A stretch of 64,000 nt of DNA from Acidovorax sp. YS12 (GCA_021496925.1 CP053915.1:2495001-2559000); one strand, 5' to 3'; counted from the first letter of the stretch, positions 7,137-15,746 are shown. Notes: a model not told the origin generated them from the sequence alone. Numbers and translations are program-made.

Positions 7137-9269
7137 TCAATGGCGCGCGCGGCGCACCAGGCTGCTGGTATCCAAAATCAAGGCCACCGTGCCATCGCCC
7201 AGGATGGTGGCCCCGGACACGTTGGCCACCTTGCGGTAGTTGCTTTCAAGGTTCTTCACCACGACCTGGTGCTGCCCCAGCAGTTCGTCCACGAGCAGGG
7301 CGATGCGGCTGCCATCGGACTCGACCACCACCATGATGGTGCTGGATTTGTCCTGGTCCTGGCGCGGCACCTGGAACACCCTCTCCAGCGAAATCACAGG
7401 CATGTACTCGTCGCGCACCTTCACCAGCTGCGAACCCTGCGCGACCGTACTCACGTCATCGGGATTGACCTGGAAGGATTCGACCACCGAGGACAGCGGC
7501 AGGATGTAGACCTCGTTGCCCACACCCACGGACATGCCGTCCATGATGGCCAGTGTCAACGGCAGGCGCACGGCCACGCGCATGCCATAGCCTTCGGCAG
7601 AATCGATTTCCACCGAGCCGTTGAGCGCGGCGATATTGCGCTTGACCACGTCCATGCCCACGCCGCGCCCAGACACGTCGGTCACGACATCGGCGGTGGA
7701 GAAACCAGGCGCGAAAATCAGCTGCCACACCTCGCTGTCAGGCATGGCATCCGAGACATCCATGCCCCGCTCGCGCGCCTTGCGCAGAATCTTCTCGCGC
7801 GACATGCCCTTGCCGTCATCACGCACCTCGATGACGATGGAGCCGCCCTGGTGCGACGCCGACAGGGTGATCGTTCCGTGCTCCGGCTTGCCTGCGGCGA
7901 TGCGGTCCTCGGGCGCCTCGATACCGTGGTCCACGCTGTTGCGCACCAAGTGCGTCAGGGGATCGGTGATCTTCTCGACCAGCCCCTTGTCCAGTTCCGT
8001 GGCCTCGCCCAACGTCACCAGATCGACCTTCTTGCCCAGCTTGTTCGCCACGTCACGCAGCATGCGCGGGAAACGGCTGAACACGATCGACATCGGAATC
8101 ATGCGGATGGACATCACCGATTCCTGCAAATCGCGGGTGTTGCGATCCAGATCGGCCAGGCCCGCCAGCAGTTGCTGGTACGCCGCAGGGTCCAGCCCCT
8201 GGCTGTTCTGCGCCAGCATGGCCTGGGTGATGACCAATTCGCCCACCAGGTTGATGAGCTGGTCCACCTTTTTCACGTCCACGCGGATCGTGGTCGATTC
8301 CATCTGCACGGACTTGGCATCGCCGGTGCGCGGTGCCGCGGAGCGGGCACCCGCCGCATTCGCCACGGGCTGCGCCGCCGTCGCGGCCTGCTGCTCCGCA
8401 GGCGCGCCCGGCGCGCCGGGGAAGAAACCGTAAGGCGCGCCACCGGCCATTTCGGACACTGCCTGCACCGTGGCATCGGTGGGTTCGGGCTCCACGGGCG
8501 CCGCCCCTTCCATGGAACGGATCTGAACCTGCTCCTTGGCAACGTGGAAGGCAAACAGGTCGAGGAGGTCGTCGTCCGTGGAGCTGGTCTGCACGGCATA
8601 CAGGCGCGTCTGCGGCACGGTGGCAGGCAGGTCCTCGATGGTTCCCAGCCCTGCGATGTCACGGAACAGTTCCTTGATGGCGTCGGCCTGCTCCATGCGT
8701 TCCATCGGCCCGATCTGGATCTGCAGCGCCCGCGCCGCACCACCGGCGGAAGCAGGCGCAGGCACTGGAGCCGCGGCGGGCGCGGGCTCCGCCACTGGCG
8801 CGGGTGCGGGTGCGGGCGGCACCGGTGCTGAAAGCGTGGGCGCCTGGCCGGCAGCGAGCTCCGCGATGCGCCGCACCAGATCGGCCGTGGACACTGCCTC
8901 TCCCTGCCCACCGGACTGGTGGCGCGCCAGCAGGCTGCGCGACGCATCGGCGGAATCGAGCAGCACATCGACCATGGCGGGAACCGGCTGCAGCTCATGG
9001 CGGCGCAGGCGGTCGAGCAGCGACTCCATCTGGTGGGTCAGCTCGGCCACATCGGAAAACCCGAACGTGGCCGCGCCGCCCTTGATCGAATGGGCGCAGC
9101 GGAAGATGCCGTTGAGCTCCTCGTCGTTCGCGGCGCTCAGATCCAGATCGAGCAGCATCTGCTCCATCTGGTCGAGGTTCTCGCCAGCCTCCTCGAAGAA
9201 GATTTGGTAGAACTGGCTCAGGTCGAAATCGGCGCCTGCGCCTGCTCCTTCGTTATAGGTATCCGCCAT
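7137..9269 (-). CDS. cheA: chemotaxis histidine kinase CheA
   Basis: Central kinase of the receptor array, phosphorylating CheY and CheB. Domains in order in the 710-residue protein: Hpt (about 15-115) with H60 in CAHSIKGGAATFGF; Ala/Pro-rich linker; a CheY/CheB-binding P2-type region (about 180-260); a second Ala-rich linker; dimerisation helices beginning near VDQLINLVGELVITQA; HATPase domain with LTHLVRNSVDHGIE, VRDDGKGMS and GRGVGMDVVKRNI; and a C-terminal CheW-like domain ending in SLVRRARH. All kinase boxes are present. It follows the cheY-like gene after about 40 bp and is probably co-transcribed from the region near 9.7-10.3 kb. Confidence 0.96.
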   Translation of the reverse strand: MADTYNEGAGAGADFDLSQFYQIFFEEAGENLDQMEQMLLDLDLSAANDEELNGIFRCAHSIKGGAATFGFSDVAELTHQMESLLDRLRRHELQPVPAMVDVLLDSADASRSLLARHQSGGQGEAVSTADLVRRIAELAAGQAPTLSAPVPPAPAPAPVAEPAPAAAPVPAPASAGGAARALQIQIGPMERMEQADAIKELFRDIAGLGTIEDLPATVPQTRLYAVQTSSTDDDLLDLFAFHVAKEQVQIRSMEGAAPVEPEPTDATVQAVSEMAGGAPYGFFPGAPGAPAEQQAATAAQPVANAAGARSAAPRTGDAKSVQMESTTIRVDVKKVDQLINLVGELVITQAMLAQNSQGLDPAAYQQLLAGLADLDRNTRDLQESVMSIRMIPMSIVFSRFPRMLRDVANKLGKKVDLVTLGEATELDKGLVEKITDPLTHLVRNSVDHGIEAPEDRIAAGKPEHGTITLSASHQGGSIVIEVRDDGKGMSREKILRKARERGMDVSDAMPDSEVWQLIFAPGFSTADVVTDVSGRGVGMDVVKRNIAALNGSVEIDSAEGYGMRVAVRLPLTLAIMDGMSVGVGNEVYILPLSSVVESFQVNPDDVSTVAQGSQLVKVRDEYMPVISLERVFQVPRQDQDKSSTIMVVVESDGSRIALLVDELLGQHQVVVKNLESNYRKVANVSGATILGDGTVALILDTSSLVRRARH

Positions 9270-9310
9270 CTGGGCTCCTGCTGTGTCCGGGGATTCTTCG
9301 CCTTCGCGTT

Positions 9311-9673
9311 TCAGCGAATGACCTTTTGAATGACTTCGATCAAGCGATTGGGATCGAATGGTTTGACAAGCCAGCCCGTGGCGCCTGCGGCCTTGCCCGC
9401 CTGCTTCATCTGGTCGCTCGACTCGGTCGTGAGTATGAGGATGGGCGTGGTCTTGTAGCGCGGGTGCTCGCGCAGCTTGCGTGTCAGGCCGATGCCATCC
9501 AGGCGCGGCATGTTCTGGTCAGCCAGCACCAGCGCCACCTCGTGGGTATCCGCTTTTTCCAGGGCATCCTGGCCGTCCACGGCCTCCACCACGCGATAGC
9601 CCGCGCCAGTGAGGGTGAAGTTCACCATCTTGCGCATGGAAGGCGAATCGTCAACAGCGAGAATCGACAGCAT
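9311..9673 (-). CDS. CheY-like single-domain response regulator
   Basis: Stand-alone receiver of 120 residues. The acidic pair is D8/D9, the phospho-acceptor D52 (ADQNMPRLDG), the switch Thr T82 and the conserved Lys K104 (LVKPF). I use the ATG at 9673, which has GGAG six bases upstream; a TTG four codons upstream also exists. This is a different CheY from the one at 46882, which is closer to classical CheY (ITDINMPNMNG-type). Between cheA and the CheZ-like gene it is positioned to take phosphate from CheA. It may bind the motor, or it may act as a phosphate sink. Confidence 0.9.
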   Translation of the reverse strand: MLSILAVDDSPSMRKMVNFTLTGAGYRVVEAVDGQDALEKADTHEVALVLADQNMPRLDGIGLTRKLREHPRYKTTPILILTTESSDQMKQAGKAAGATGWLVKPFDPNRLIEVIQKVIR

Positions 9674-9723
9674 GTAGGACTCCAACGAGACTTGTATAGA
9701 TAGGTTTGGAACGGCGGACAGGC

Positions 9724-10173
9724 TCAGAACAGATCGATGGAACCGGCATCCATTTCACTCTGTGTCACGGGGTTGGGACGCTCGGGCATGATCTCGGTGA
9801 AGGAAGCGGCTTCCTCGCCCTCCTCCTGGCCCATGGCCTCCGAGGCGAGCCGGAAAGCGCAGCCCTGCAGCACCTTGGTGGTATGCCAGATCAATTGCGA
9901 CGCCATGTCGTGAAACTGCAACTCCGTCACCGCGCTGCGCAGTGCCGCACGCGCAGCAGCGAGTTCGGGCGACGTGCCGACCACGCCATCGGTCAGCAGG
10001 CCATTGGCCTCGCCGAAGCGCTCCAGCAGATTGTCGGTGGCATGGCTGAGCAATCCTTCCAGCCGCTGCAGGTCGTGCATGACGACGAGCAGGGAGTCCT
10101 GCAGTTCCGCCGCCACCATGACTGGCACCTGAACCGCTGGCCCTCCAGATGTTGTTAGCGAAGATTGCATCAT
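9724..10173 (-). CDS. divergent CheZ-like protein, putative CheY phosphatase
   Basis: Not an obvious family member by overall sequence, but the helix segment LQFHDMASQLI lines up with QDFHDLTGQVI of the CheZ encoded at 47270. Asp and Gln have the same four-residue spacing as the catalytic D143/Q147 of E. coli CheZ. Most of the protein is predicted helical, and it ends in GSIDLF, nearly the same tail as CheD. The start is uncertain: I use the ATG at 10173, close behind GGGGGAGGA; the next ATG at 10170 or an upstream TTG at 10245 are alternatives. It leads the che operon next to a cheY-like gene. The phosphatase function is inference. Confidence 0.7.
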   Translation of the reverse strand: MMQSSLTTSGGPAVQVPVMVAAELQDSLLVVMHDLQRLEGLLSHATDNLLERFGEANGLLTDGVVGTSPELAAARAALRSAVTELQFHDMASQLIWHTTKVLQGCAFRLASEAMGQEEGEEAASFTEIMPERPNPVTQSEMDAGSIDLF

Positions 10174-10320
10174 TCCTCCCCCGCTGAGGGGCGTGTCGAC
10201 GGTCAGCCATTCCCGCGGAGCAAATGCCTGAAGGCTTTGTTCCAAGTTGTATCCTATGATAGCGCCCTATGGGCCATACAGTACCGGATCGACCCTTAGA
10301 ACGTTGCGCGTGACAGCACC

Positions 10321-11418
10321 ATGGAGACGTTCCGGCGCATTCTGCACATCGAAGACTCCCTGGCCGACCACCAGCTCGCCCGCATCACCCTGCAGCGCAG
10401 CGGCGCCCGCTTCGATATCGAGCACATCGACAGCCTGCAAGCACTGCAGCAGCTCGACCTCCACACCTTCGACCTGATTCTGGCCGATTACCGCCTGCCC
10501 GGCTTTACCGCGCTCGACGTGTGGGCGCACGTCGCCCGCCAGCCCGGGCACCCGCCTTGCGTGCTGCTGTCGGGTGCCATCGGCGAAGCCGCGGCCGTCG
10601 ATGCCATGCGCCTGGGCCTGAGCGACTACCTGCTCAAGGACGACATCGCCCGCCTGCCCCATGTGGTGGCACGTGCCATCGAGGTGCACGAGGCGCGCCA
10701 GGCGCGCGAGCAGGCCGCCGCCGAGCTGGCCCAGTCGGAGCGCCGCCTGGCCGAGCTCACGGAGCACTTGCAGCGCTCGATCGAGGCCGAACGCGCGGCC
10801 ATCGCACGCGAGATCCACGACGACATCGGCGGCGCGCTCACCGCCGTCAAGTTCGATCTGGCCTGGATCGGGCGCCACGCGCCCGAGGGCGGCATCCAGG
10901 CGCACACCAGCGCAGCGCTGGAGATGCTGCAGCACGCCATTGGCGCCAGCCAGCGCATCATGATGAACCTGCGCCCGCCGGTGCTGGACCAGGGCCTGGT
11001 GGCCGCCGTGAAGTGGCTGTCCGAGAATTTTGAGCGGCGCACCGGCGTGGCGGTGCAACTGCGCAGCAGTGCCCCGTCCATCGACGTGCCCGCCGATCTG
11101 CAGCTCGTGGCCTACCGCACGGCGCAGGAAGCCCTGACCAATGCCGGCAAGTACGCCAGCGCCCGCCAGGTGCGCATCGACCTGTCGGACCACGAGGGCG
11201 TGCTGACCGTGGAGGTCAGCGACGACGGCTGCGGCTTCGCCGCCGAGGCACGCGGCAAGCCCAAGGCCTTCGGCCTGAAAGGGCTGCAGGAGCGCGCGCG
11301 CACCGTGGGTGGCTGGCTGGACGTGAGCAGCCGGCCTGGCCAGGGCACCTCGGTGATCGTCTCGCTGCCGCTACCATCGCCTTCCACCGACCCCACGCCC
11401 AAGGAGTGCACCCCGTGA
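10321..11418 (+). CDS. receiver-first sensor histidine kinase (HisKA_3)
   Basis: Cytoplasmic 365-residue protein without membrane segments. An N-terminal receiver (about 5-120) has phospho-acceptor D56 (LILADYRLPG) and K106 (YLLKDD). A coiled-coil stretch follows, then a HisKA_3 dimerisation domain with H167 in AREIHDDIGGAL and a HATPase_c domain with DDGCGF and GLKGLQERA. A receiver in place of a sensor suggests that another kinase, perhaps CheA, modulates it, but that is inference. Its stop overlaps the start of the regulator gene by four bases, so the two form a pair. It is divergent from the che operon. Confidence 0.88.
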   Translation: METFRRILHIEDSLADHQLARITLQRSGARFDIEHIDSLQALQQLDLHTFDLILADYRLPGFTALDVWAHVARQPGHPPCVLLSGAIGEAAAVDAMRLGLSDYLLKDDIARLPHVVARAIEVHEARQAREQAAAELAQSERRLAELTEHLQRSIEAERAAIAREIHDDIGGALTAVKFDLAWIGRHAPEGGIQAHTSAALEMLQHAIGASQRIMMNLRPPVLDQGLVAAVKWLSENFERRTGVAVQLRSSAPSIDVPADLQLVAYRTAQEALTNAGKYASARQVRIDLSDHEGVLTVEVSDDGCGFAAEARGKPKAFGLKGLQERARTVGGWLDVSSRPGQGTSVIVSLPLPSPSTDPTPKECTP

Positions 11419-12044
11419 TCCATGTCGTGCTGTGCGATGACCATGCCGTGCTGCGGCGTGGCATCCGCGACACCCTACTCGATGACCCCGGCATCGAAGT
11501 CGCCGCCGAGGCCGGCGGCTACTCCGAGCTGCGCGAAGCGCTGCGCCATGCGCCTTGCGACGTGCTGCTGCTGGACATCAACATGCCCGGCCGCAACGGC
11601 CTCGAAGTGCTGGCCAGCCTGCGCGAGACGCACCCCGGCATCCGGGTGCTCATCGTCTCGATGTACCCGGAGGATCAGTACGCGCTGCGCTGCCTCAAGG
11701 CCGGCGCGCACGGCTACGCCAACAAGGCCGGCGACCCGACGCACCTGGCCGCCGCCGTGCACACCCTGGCCCAAGGACGCAAGTACCTCACGCCCGAAGT
11801 GGCCCAGCTGCTGGCGAACAGCCTGGCCGAGCCCACGCCGGAGATGCCGCACGAAACGCTGTCCGAGCGCGAGCTGCAGACGCTGGTCAAGATCGCCTCG
11901 GGCAAGCGCCTGTCGGACATCGCCGACGAACTGATGCTCAGCCCCAAGACCGTGAGCGTGTACCGCGCGCGCGTGCTGGAAAAACTCCAGCTCACCAACA
12001 ACGCGGAGCTCACCGTTTACGCCATCCGCAATCAGCTGGTGTAG
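11415..12044 (+). CDS. NarL/FixJ-type response regulator
   Basis: Receiver plus LuxR-type HTH, 209 residues: acidic pair D8/D9, phospho-acceptor D54 (LLLDINMPG), K104, and the HTH at about 145-205 (LSERELQTLVKIASGKRLSDIA, then LSPKTVSVYRARVLEKL). I start at the GTG at 11415, which overlaps the kinase stop as GTGA and has AAGGAG eight bases upstream; a GTG at 11406 would place the ribosome-binding site inside the gene. It is the likely partner of the kinase at 10321. The location between the che and fli clusters suggests a motility-related regulon, but no target site was identified. Confidence 0.9.
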   Translation: MIHVVLCDDHAVLRRGIRDTLLDDPGIEVAAEAGGYSELREALRHAPCDVLLLDINMPGRNGLEVLASLRETHPGIRVLIVSMYPEDQYALRCLKAGAHGYANKAGDPTHLAAAVHTLAQGRKYLTPEVAQLLANSLAEPTPEMPHETLSERELQTLVKIASGKRLSDIADELMLSPKTVSVYRARVLEKLQLTNNAELTVYAIRNQLV

Positions 12045-12055
12045 GAACGATTTCA

Positions 12056-12110
12056 GGCCAAATCAGCCTCCAGCCCTTACCAGGAAAGCGCTGGCAGCTA
12101 TGGTTTTTGA
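12056..12110 (-). repeat. dispersed AGCGCTT palindromic repeat, copy 1
   Basis: Read on the minus strand this is CAAAAACCATAGCTGCCAGCGCTTT, six loop bases, then AAGGGCTGGAGGC. It closely matches the copy at 44803. It lies between the regulator gene and fliR and overlaps the last codons of fliR, whose TAG stop is the TAG of the repeat's ATAGCTG. Confidence 0.8.
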
Positions 12111-12865
12111 AAGATCTCGATCGCCAGCTGCAGCAGGTTCAGCAGCGGCTGCTCCAGCATCGGCAGCGTGGCGGCGATGCCCATCAGCCCCACGGTGAGG
12201 GTGACCGGAAAACCCACGGCGAAGATGTTCATCTGCGGCGCCACGCGCGAGATGATGCCCAGCGTGAGGTTGACGAACAGCAGCAGCGCGATCATGGGCA
12301 GCGCCAACCAGAAGGCGCTGGAAAACAGCGCACTGCCCAGTTCATACAGCCGCATCTGCGCCAGCGACTGCAGGAAATTCCCATCGGTCGGGAAATGGTC
12401 GAAGCTCTTGACCACGGCCATGAGCAGCACCAGGTGGCCGTTGCTGACCACGAACAGCAGCAGCACCATGCGGCTGAAGAAACGCCCCACGGCGCTGATC
12501 TGCCCGCCGCTGGCCGGGTCGAAGAACGCGGCGAAGTTCAGCCCCATCTGCAGGCCGATGAACTCGCCCGCCAGATCCAGCGCTGCGAACACCACGCGCA
12601 CGGCAAACCCCATCGCCATGCCCACCGCCACCTGCTGCGCCGCCGTGCCCAGCGCCTCGGGGCTGTTGACGCCGATCACCGGCTGGTCCCCCAGCATGGG
12701 CTGCGCGCACAGCGACACGAACAGCGCGAAGCCGACCTTGGCGCGCGTCGGAATCACACGCAGCGAGAACACCGGCGCCGTCGAGAACAGCGCCAGCACG
12801 CGCAGGAACGGCCACAGCAGCGGCGACAGCCAGGCCATGATCTGGCCCTCGGAAAACGTCACCAT
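12098..12865 (-). CDS. fliR: flagellar export gate protein FliR
   Basis: Inner-membrane subunit of the FliPQR export gate. The 255-residue sequence is strongly hydrophobic, with several membrane segments (for example VGFALFVSLCAQ, MVLLLFVVSNGHLVLLM, LALPMIALLLFVNLTLGII) and the family motif RVAPQMNIFAVGFP near residue 205. It is the last gene of the fli operon on this strand. The final residues and the TAG stop are encoded within a dispersed palindromic repeat, so the natural C-terminus may have been reset by repeat insertion. The length remains normal for the family. Confidence 0.95.
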   Translation of the reverse strand: MVTFSEGQIMAWLSPLLWPFLRVLALFSTAPVFSLRVIPTRAKVGFALFVSLCAQPMLGDQPVIGVNSPEALGTAAQQVAVGMAMGFAVRVVFAALDLAGEFIGLQMGLNFAAFFDPASGGQISAVGRFFSRMVLLLFVVSNGHLVLLMAVVKSFDHFPTDGNFLQSLAQMRLYELGSALFSSAFWLALPMIALLLFVNLTLGIISRVAPQMNIFAVGFPVTLTVGLMGIAATLPMLEQPLLNLLQLAIEIFQKP

Positions 12866-12889
12866 GCGCCGCGCCCTCCCCGGCCCGCG

Positions 12890-13159
12890 TCAGCCCAGCG
12901 CCGTCGGCAGGGATTCGATGGTGCGCCGCAGGTAGTCCACCAGCGTGGTCAGCATCCATGGGCCGGCGATGGCGAACACCACCATGGCCGCGATGAGCTT
13001 GGGCACGAAGGCCAGCGTGGCCTCGTGGATCTGCGTCACGGCCTGGAACACGCTCACCAGCAGCCCCACGGCCATGATGGTGCCCAGAATGGGCATGGCC
13101 ACCATGAGCAGCAGGGTGAGGGCCTCGCGGCCGATGGTGAGCACCATTTGCGCAGTCAT
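12890..13159 (-). CDS. fliQ: flagellar export gate protein FliQ
   Basis: Small two-helix membrane subunit of the export gate. From the ATG at 13159 the protein is 89 residues, exactly the family size, starting MTAQMVLTIGREAL. Two hydrophobic segments (ALTLLLMVAMPILGTIMAVGLLVSVF and LIAAMVVFAIAGPWMLTTLVDY) flank the polar VTQIHEATLAFVPK loop typical of FliQ. An upstream extension to 13222 is not FliQ-like and overlaps fliP. It lies 13 bp after fliP. Confidence 0.95.
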   Translation of the reverse strand: MTAQMVLTIGREALTLLLMVAMPILGTIMAVGLLVSVFQAVTQIHEATLAFVPKLIAAMVVFAIAGPWMLTTLVDYLRRTIESLPTALG

Positions 13160-13172
13160 GGCGGTTTCTCCT

Positions 13173-13925
13173 TCAGGTGGCGAAGCTCGCCGCCAGCGAA
13201 CCGATGAGCAGGTTCCAGCCATCGGCCAGCACGAACAGCATCAGCTTGAACGGCAGCGCCACGAGCACGGGCGAGAGCATCATCATGCCCAGCGACATCA
13301 GGATGCTGGCGACCACCATGTCGATGACCAGGAACGGGATGAAGATCATGAAGCCGATCTGGAACGCCGTCTTCAGCTCGCTGATGACGAAGGCTGGCAC
13401 GATGACGCGGAACGGCGCCCGCTCCACCGTCACGCCGGGCTCCAGCTTCGCCAGGCGCGCGAACAGCGCGAAATCCGACTGCCGGGTCTGCTTCAGCATG
13501 AATTCGCGCATTGGCGCCTGCGCCTTGTCCACCGCCTGCTCAAAGCCCAGGGCGTTGGTGGAATAGGGCAGGTAGGCCTCCTGGTACACGCGGTCGAAGG
13601 TCGGTCCCATGACGAAGAAGGTCAGGAACAGGGACAGCCCGATCACCACCTGGTTCGGCGGCGCCGACTGCGTCCCCATGGCCTGGCGCAGCAGCGAGAG
13701 CACGATCACGATGCGCGTGAAGCCCGTCATCATGAGCAGCACGGCCGGCAGGAAGGACAAGGCCGTGAAGAACAGCAAGGTCTGGATCGGCACCGAGTAG
13801 CTGGTGCCGCCGCTGCCTGAGCCGACCACGAGCGGCAGCGTCCCCGCCCCCCCCTGCTGCGCCCAGGCCGCACCGGCCGTGGCGGCCAGCAGCACCGCCA
13901 GGCCCCAGCGCGCAGCGCTACGCAT
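13173..13925 (-). CDS. fliP: flagellar export gate protein FliP
   Basis: Core subunit of the FliPQR pore. The 250-residue protein has a cleavable-looking signal (hydrophobic stretch GLAVLLAATAGAAWA, then QQGG), as FliP has in proteobacteria. The conserved segments LLMMTGFTRIVIVLSLLRQAMG, NQVVIGLSLFLTFFVM and IPFLVIDMVVASILMSLGMMM follow. Its start overlaps the end of fliO by eight bases, suggesting translational coupling. Confidence 0.96.
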   Translation of the reverse strand: MRSAARWGLAVLLAATAGAAWAQQGGAGTLPLVVGSGSGGTSYSVPIQTLLFFTALSFLPAVLLMMTGFTRIVIVLSLLRQAMGTQSAPPNQVVIGLSLFLTFFVMGPTFDRVYQEAYLPYSTNALGFEQAVDKAQAPMREFMLKQTRQSDFALFARLAKLEPGVTVERAPFRVIVPAFVISELKTAFQIGFMIFIPFLVIDMVVASILMSLGMMMLSPVLVALPFKLMLFVLADGWNLLIGSLAASFAT

Positions 13926-14253
13926 GGGCGTCCTTGTGCGGCAGCGCCTGCGCGGCCGCCATCTCGGTGGCGAAGGAGGCCGGCGCCACTGCCGCGCCGC
14001 CCGCGGGCAGCACGTGCAGACACTGGATCTGCTGCGCCGTCACCCCGAGCACGAGCACCGCGCGCTGCCCCTCGTGCTGGACCTCCACGGTCACCACGCG
14101 CTGTTGCGGCCCCACGGCGACCTGGGTCAGCACGCGCGAACCCGCGCTGCCGCCCCCCAGGCCGGCCTGGCGCAGCTGCAGGCGGCGCACCAGCCAGGGC
14201 AGAAAGGAAATCGCCACCACGAAAAGGACCACGACCGCCAGGGTCTGGGTCAT
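13918..14253 (-). CDS. fliO: flagellar assembly protein FliO
   Basis: Bitopic membrane protein that stabilises FliP during gate assembly. From the ATG at 14253 it has 111 residues: an N-terminal membrane helix (LAVVVLFVVAISFLPWLV), a basic stretch, then a small cytoplasmic beta-rich domain with GPQQRVVTVEVQHEGQRAVLVLG, the segment typical of FliO. GTG starts at 14268 or 14277 would couple it to fliN by overlap, and no strong ribosome-binding site decides. It sits in the canonical fliN-O-P-Q-R order. Confidence 0.88.
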   Translation of the reverse strand: MTQTLAVVVLFVVAISFLPWLVRRLQLRQAGLGGGSAGSRVLTQVAVGPQQRVVTVEVQHEGQRAVLVLGVTAQQIQCLHVLPAGGAAVAPASFATEMAAAQALPHKDAHA

Positions 14254-14260
14254 GGCGGAA

Positions 14261-14728
14261 CTATCCACGGCTGACACGGCGCAGGCGCTCGGACGGGGTC
14301 ACCACGTCCGTCAGACGGATACCGAACTTGTCGTTCACCACCACGACCTCGCCCTGCGCGATCAGGTAGCCGTTGACCAGCACGTCCATGGGCTCGCCCG
14401 CCAGGGCGTCGAGCTCGACCACCGAGCCCTGGGCCAGTTGCAGGATGTACTTGATCGGCACCTTGGTGCGCCCCAGCTCCACCGACAGCTGCACCGGAAT
14501 GTCCAGCACCATGTTGATGTCGCTGACAGGCACGTCGCCCCCGCCCGTGGAAGTGAAGGGGCGCGATGCGCCGCCGGACAACGGCCCGCCCTGCTCGGCC
14601 ATGTCGGCCGCCGCGGCGGCGGCCTGCTTGTCGTCGGCGCCTTTCTGCTCTTCCAGCGCCTCGGCCCAGCCGGCGAACGGATCGTCACCGCCACCGCCAT
14701 CGGGGTTGTTGTTTTCTTCAGTTGCCAT
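14261..14728 (-). CDS. fliN: flagellar motor switch protein FliN
   Basis: C-ring component of 155 residues. An acidic, Ala/Gly-rich N-terminal half precedes the SpoA domain (about 78-150) with LDIPVQLSVELGRTKVPIKYIL and EPMDVLVNGYLIAQGEVVVV. FliN helps bind CheY-P and docks the export ATPase regulator FliH. Its start lies inside the end of fliM (11-bp overlap), a sign of coupled translation. Confidence 0.95.
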   Translation of the reverse strand: MATEENNNPDGGGGDDPFAGWAEALEEQKGADDKQAAAAAADMAEQGGPLSGGASRPFTSTGGGDVPVSDINMVLDIPVQLSVELGRTKVPIKYILQLAQGSVVELDALAGEPMDVLVNGYLIAQGEVVVVNDKFGIRLTDVVTPSERLRRVSRG

Positions 14729-15722
14729 GCTTTTCTCCCAGCCAGCTCATATCGGAGCCACGCAGGCATTCCTCGATGCGGATGGCGTATTTGTCGTTGT
14801 GCGTCCCGTACTGGCACTCGAAGACCGGCACCCCGCCAATCGCAGCGCGGATGCGCGGCTGGCGATCGAGCTCGATGAAGTCGCCCGGCTTCATGGCCAG
14901 CAGTTGCTCTACCGTGGCGTCGGCACGGGCGAGCTCGGCCACCAGCGTCACCTCGGCAGCCTGGATCTCGCGCGTCAGCAGCTTGACCCAGCGGCGGTCG
15001 ACCTCGATCGCGTCGCCCTGCACGGTCGAGTACAGCACGTCGCGGATCGGCTCCAGCGTGGCGTAGGGCATGCAGATGTGAATGGCCCCGGCCAGGTCGC
15101 CGATTTCGAGCTGGAACGCCGTGGAGACGACGATTTCGCTCGGCGTGGCGATGTTGGCGAACTGCGGCTGCATTTCGGAGCGCTGGTACGACAGCTCCAC
15201 CGGATAGATGCCCTGCCACGCCTTCTTGTACTCGCCCGCGATCACGTCGACCAGGCGGTTGATGACGCGCTGCTCGGTGGGCGAGAAATCGCGCCCCTCG
15301 ATGCGGGTCTGGAACTTGCCAACGCCGCCATACAGGGTGTCGATGATGCCGAACACCAGCGAGGGCTCGCACACCACCAGGCCATTGCCGCGCAGCGGAC
15401 GGATCGCCACGATGTTGAAGTTGGTCGGCACCGCCAGCTCGCGCAGGAAGGCGCTGTAGCGCTGCACCTGCACCGTGCCCACCGAGATCTCGGGGCTGCG
15501 GCGGATGAAGTTGAACAAGCCGATGCGGAAGTTGCGCGCAAACCGCTCGTTGACGATTTCCATCGTCGGCATGCGCCCGCGGACGATGCGCTCCTGGCTG
15601 GAGATGTCGTAGTTGCGGATCGCGCCAACCTCGATCTGCTCCTGAACCGACTTCTGGCTCTCGCCCGTGACCCCTTCCAAGAGGGCATCGACTTCTTCCT
15701 GGGACAGAAAAGCGTCACTCAT
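14718..15722 (-). CDS. fliM: flagellar motor switch protein FliM
   Basis: C-ring protein that binds phosphorylated CheY and sets the rotation direction. The N-terminus carries the CheY-binding peptide LSQEEVDALLEG (residues 5-16). A CheC-like middle domain contains MEIVNERFARNFRIGLFNFI, and a C-terminal SpoA domain ends the 334-residue protein, near the usual length. It follows fliL by 24 bp and overlaps fliN. Confidence 0.96.
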   Translation of the reverse strand: MSDAFLSQEEVDALLEGVTGESQKSVQEQIEVGAIRNYDISSQERIVRGRMPTMEIVNERFARNFRIGLFNFIRRSPEISVGTVQVQRYSAFLRELAVPTNFNIVAIRPLRGNGLVVCEPSLVFGIIDTLYGGVGKFQTRIEGRDFSPTEQRVINRLVDVIAGEYKKAWQGIYPVELSYQRSEMQPQFANIATPSEIVVSTAFQLEIGDLAGAIHICMPYATLEPIRDVLYSTVQGDAIEVDRRWVKLLTREIQAAEVTLVAELARADATVEQLLAMKPGDFIELDRQPRIRAAIGGVPVFECQYGTHNDKYAIRIEECLRGSDMSWLGEKHGN

Positions 15723-15746
15723 GCCTGGCTCCCTTCGCGGTTTGGC

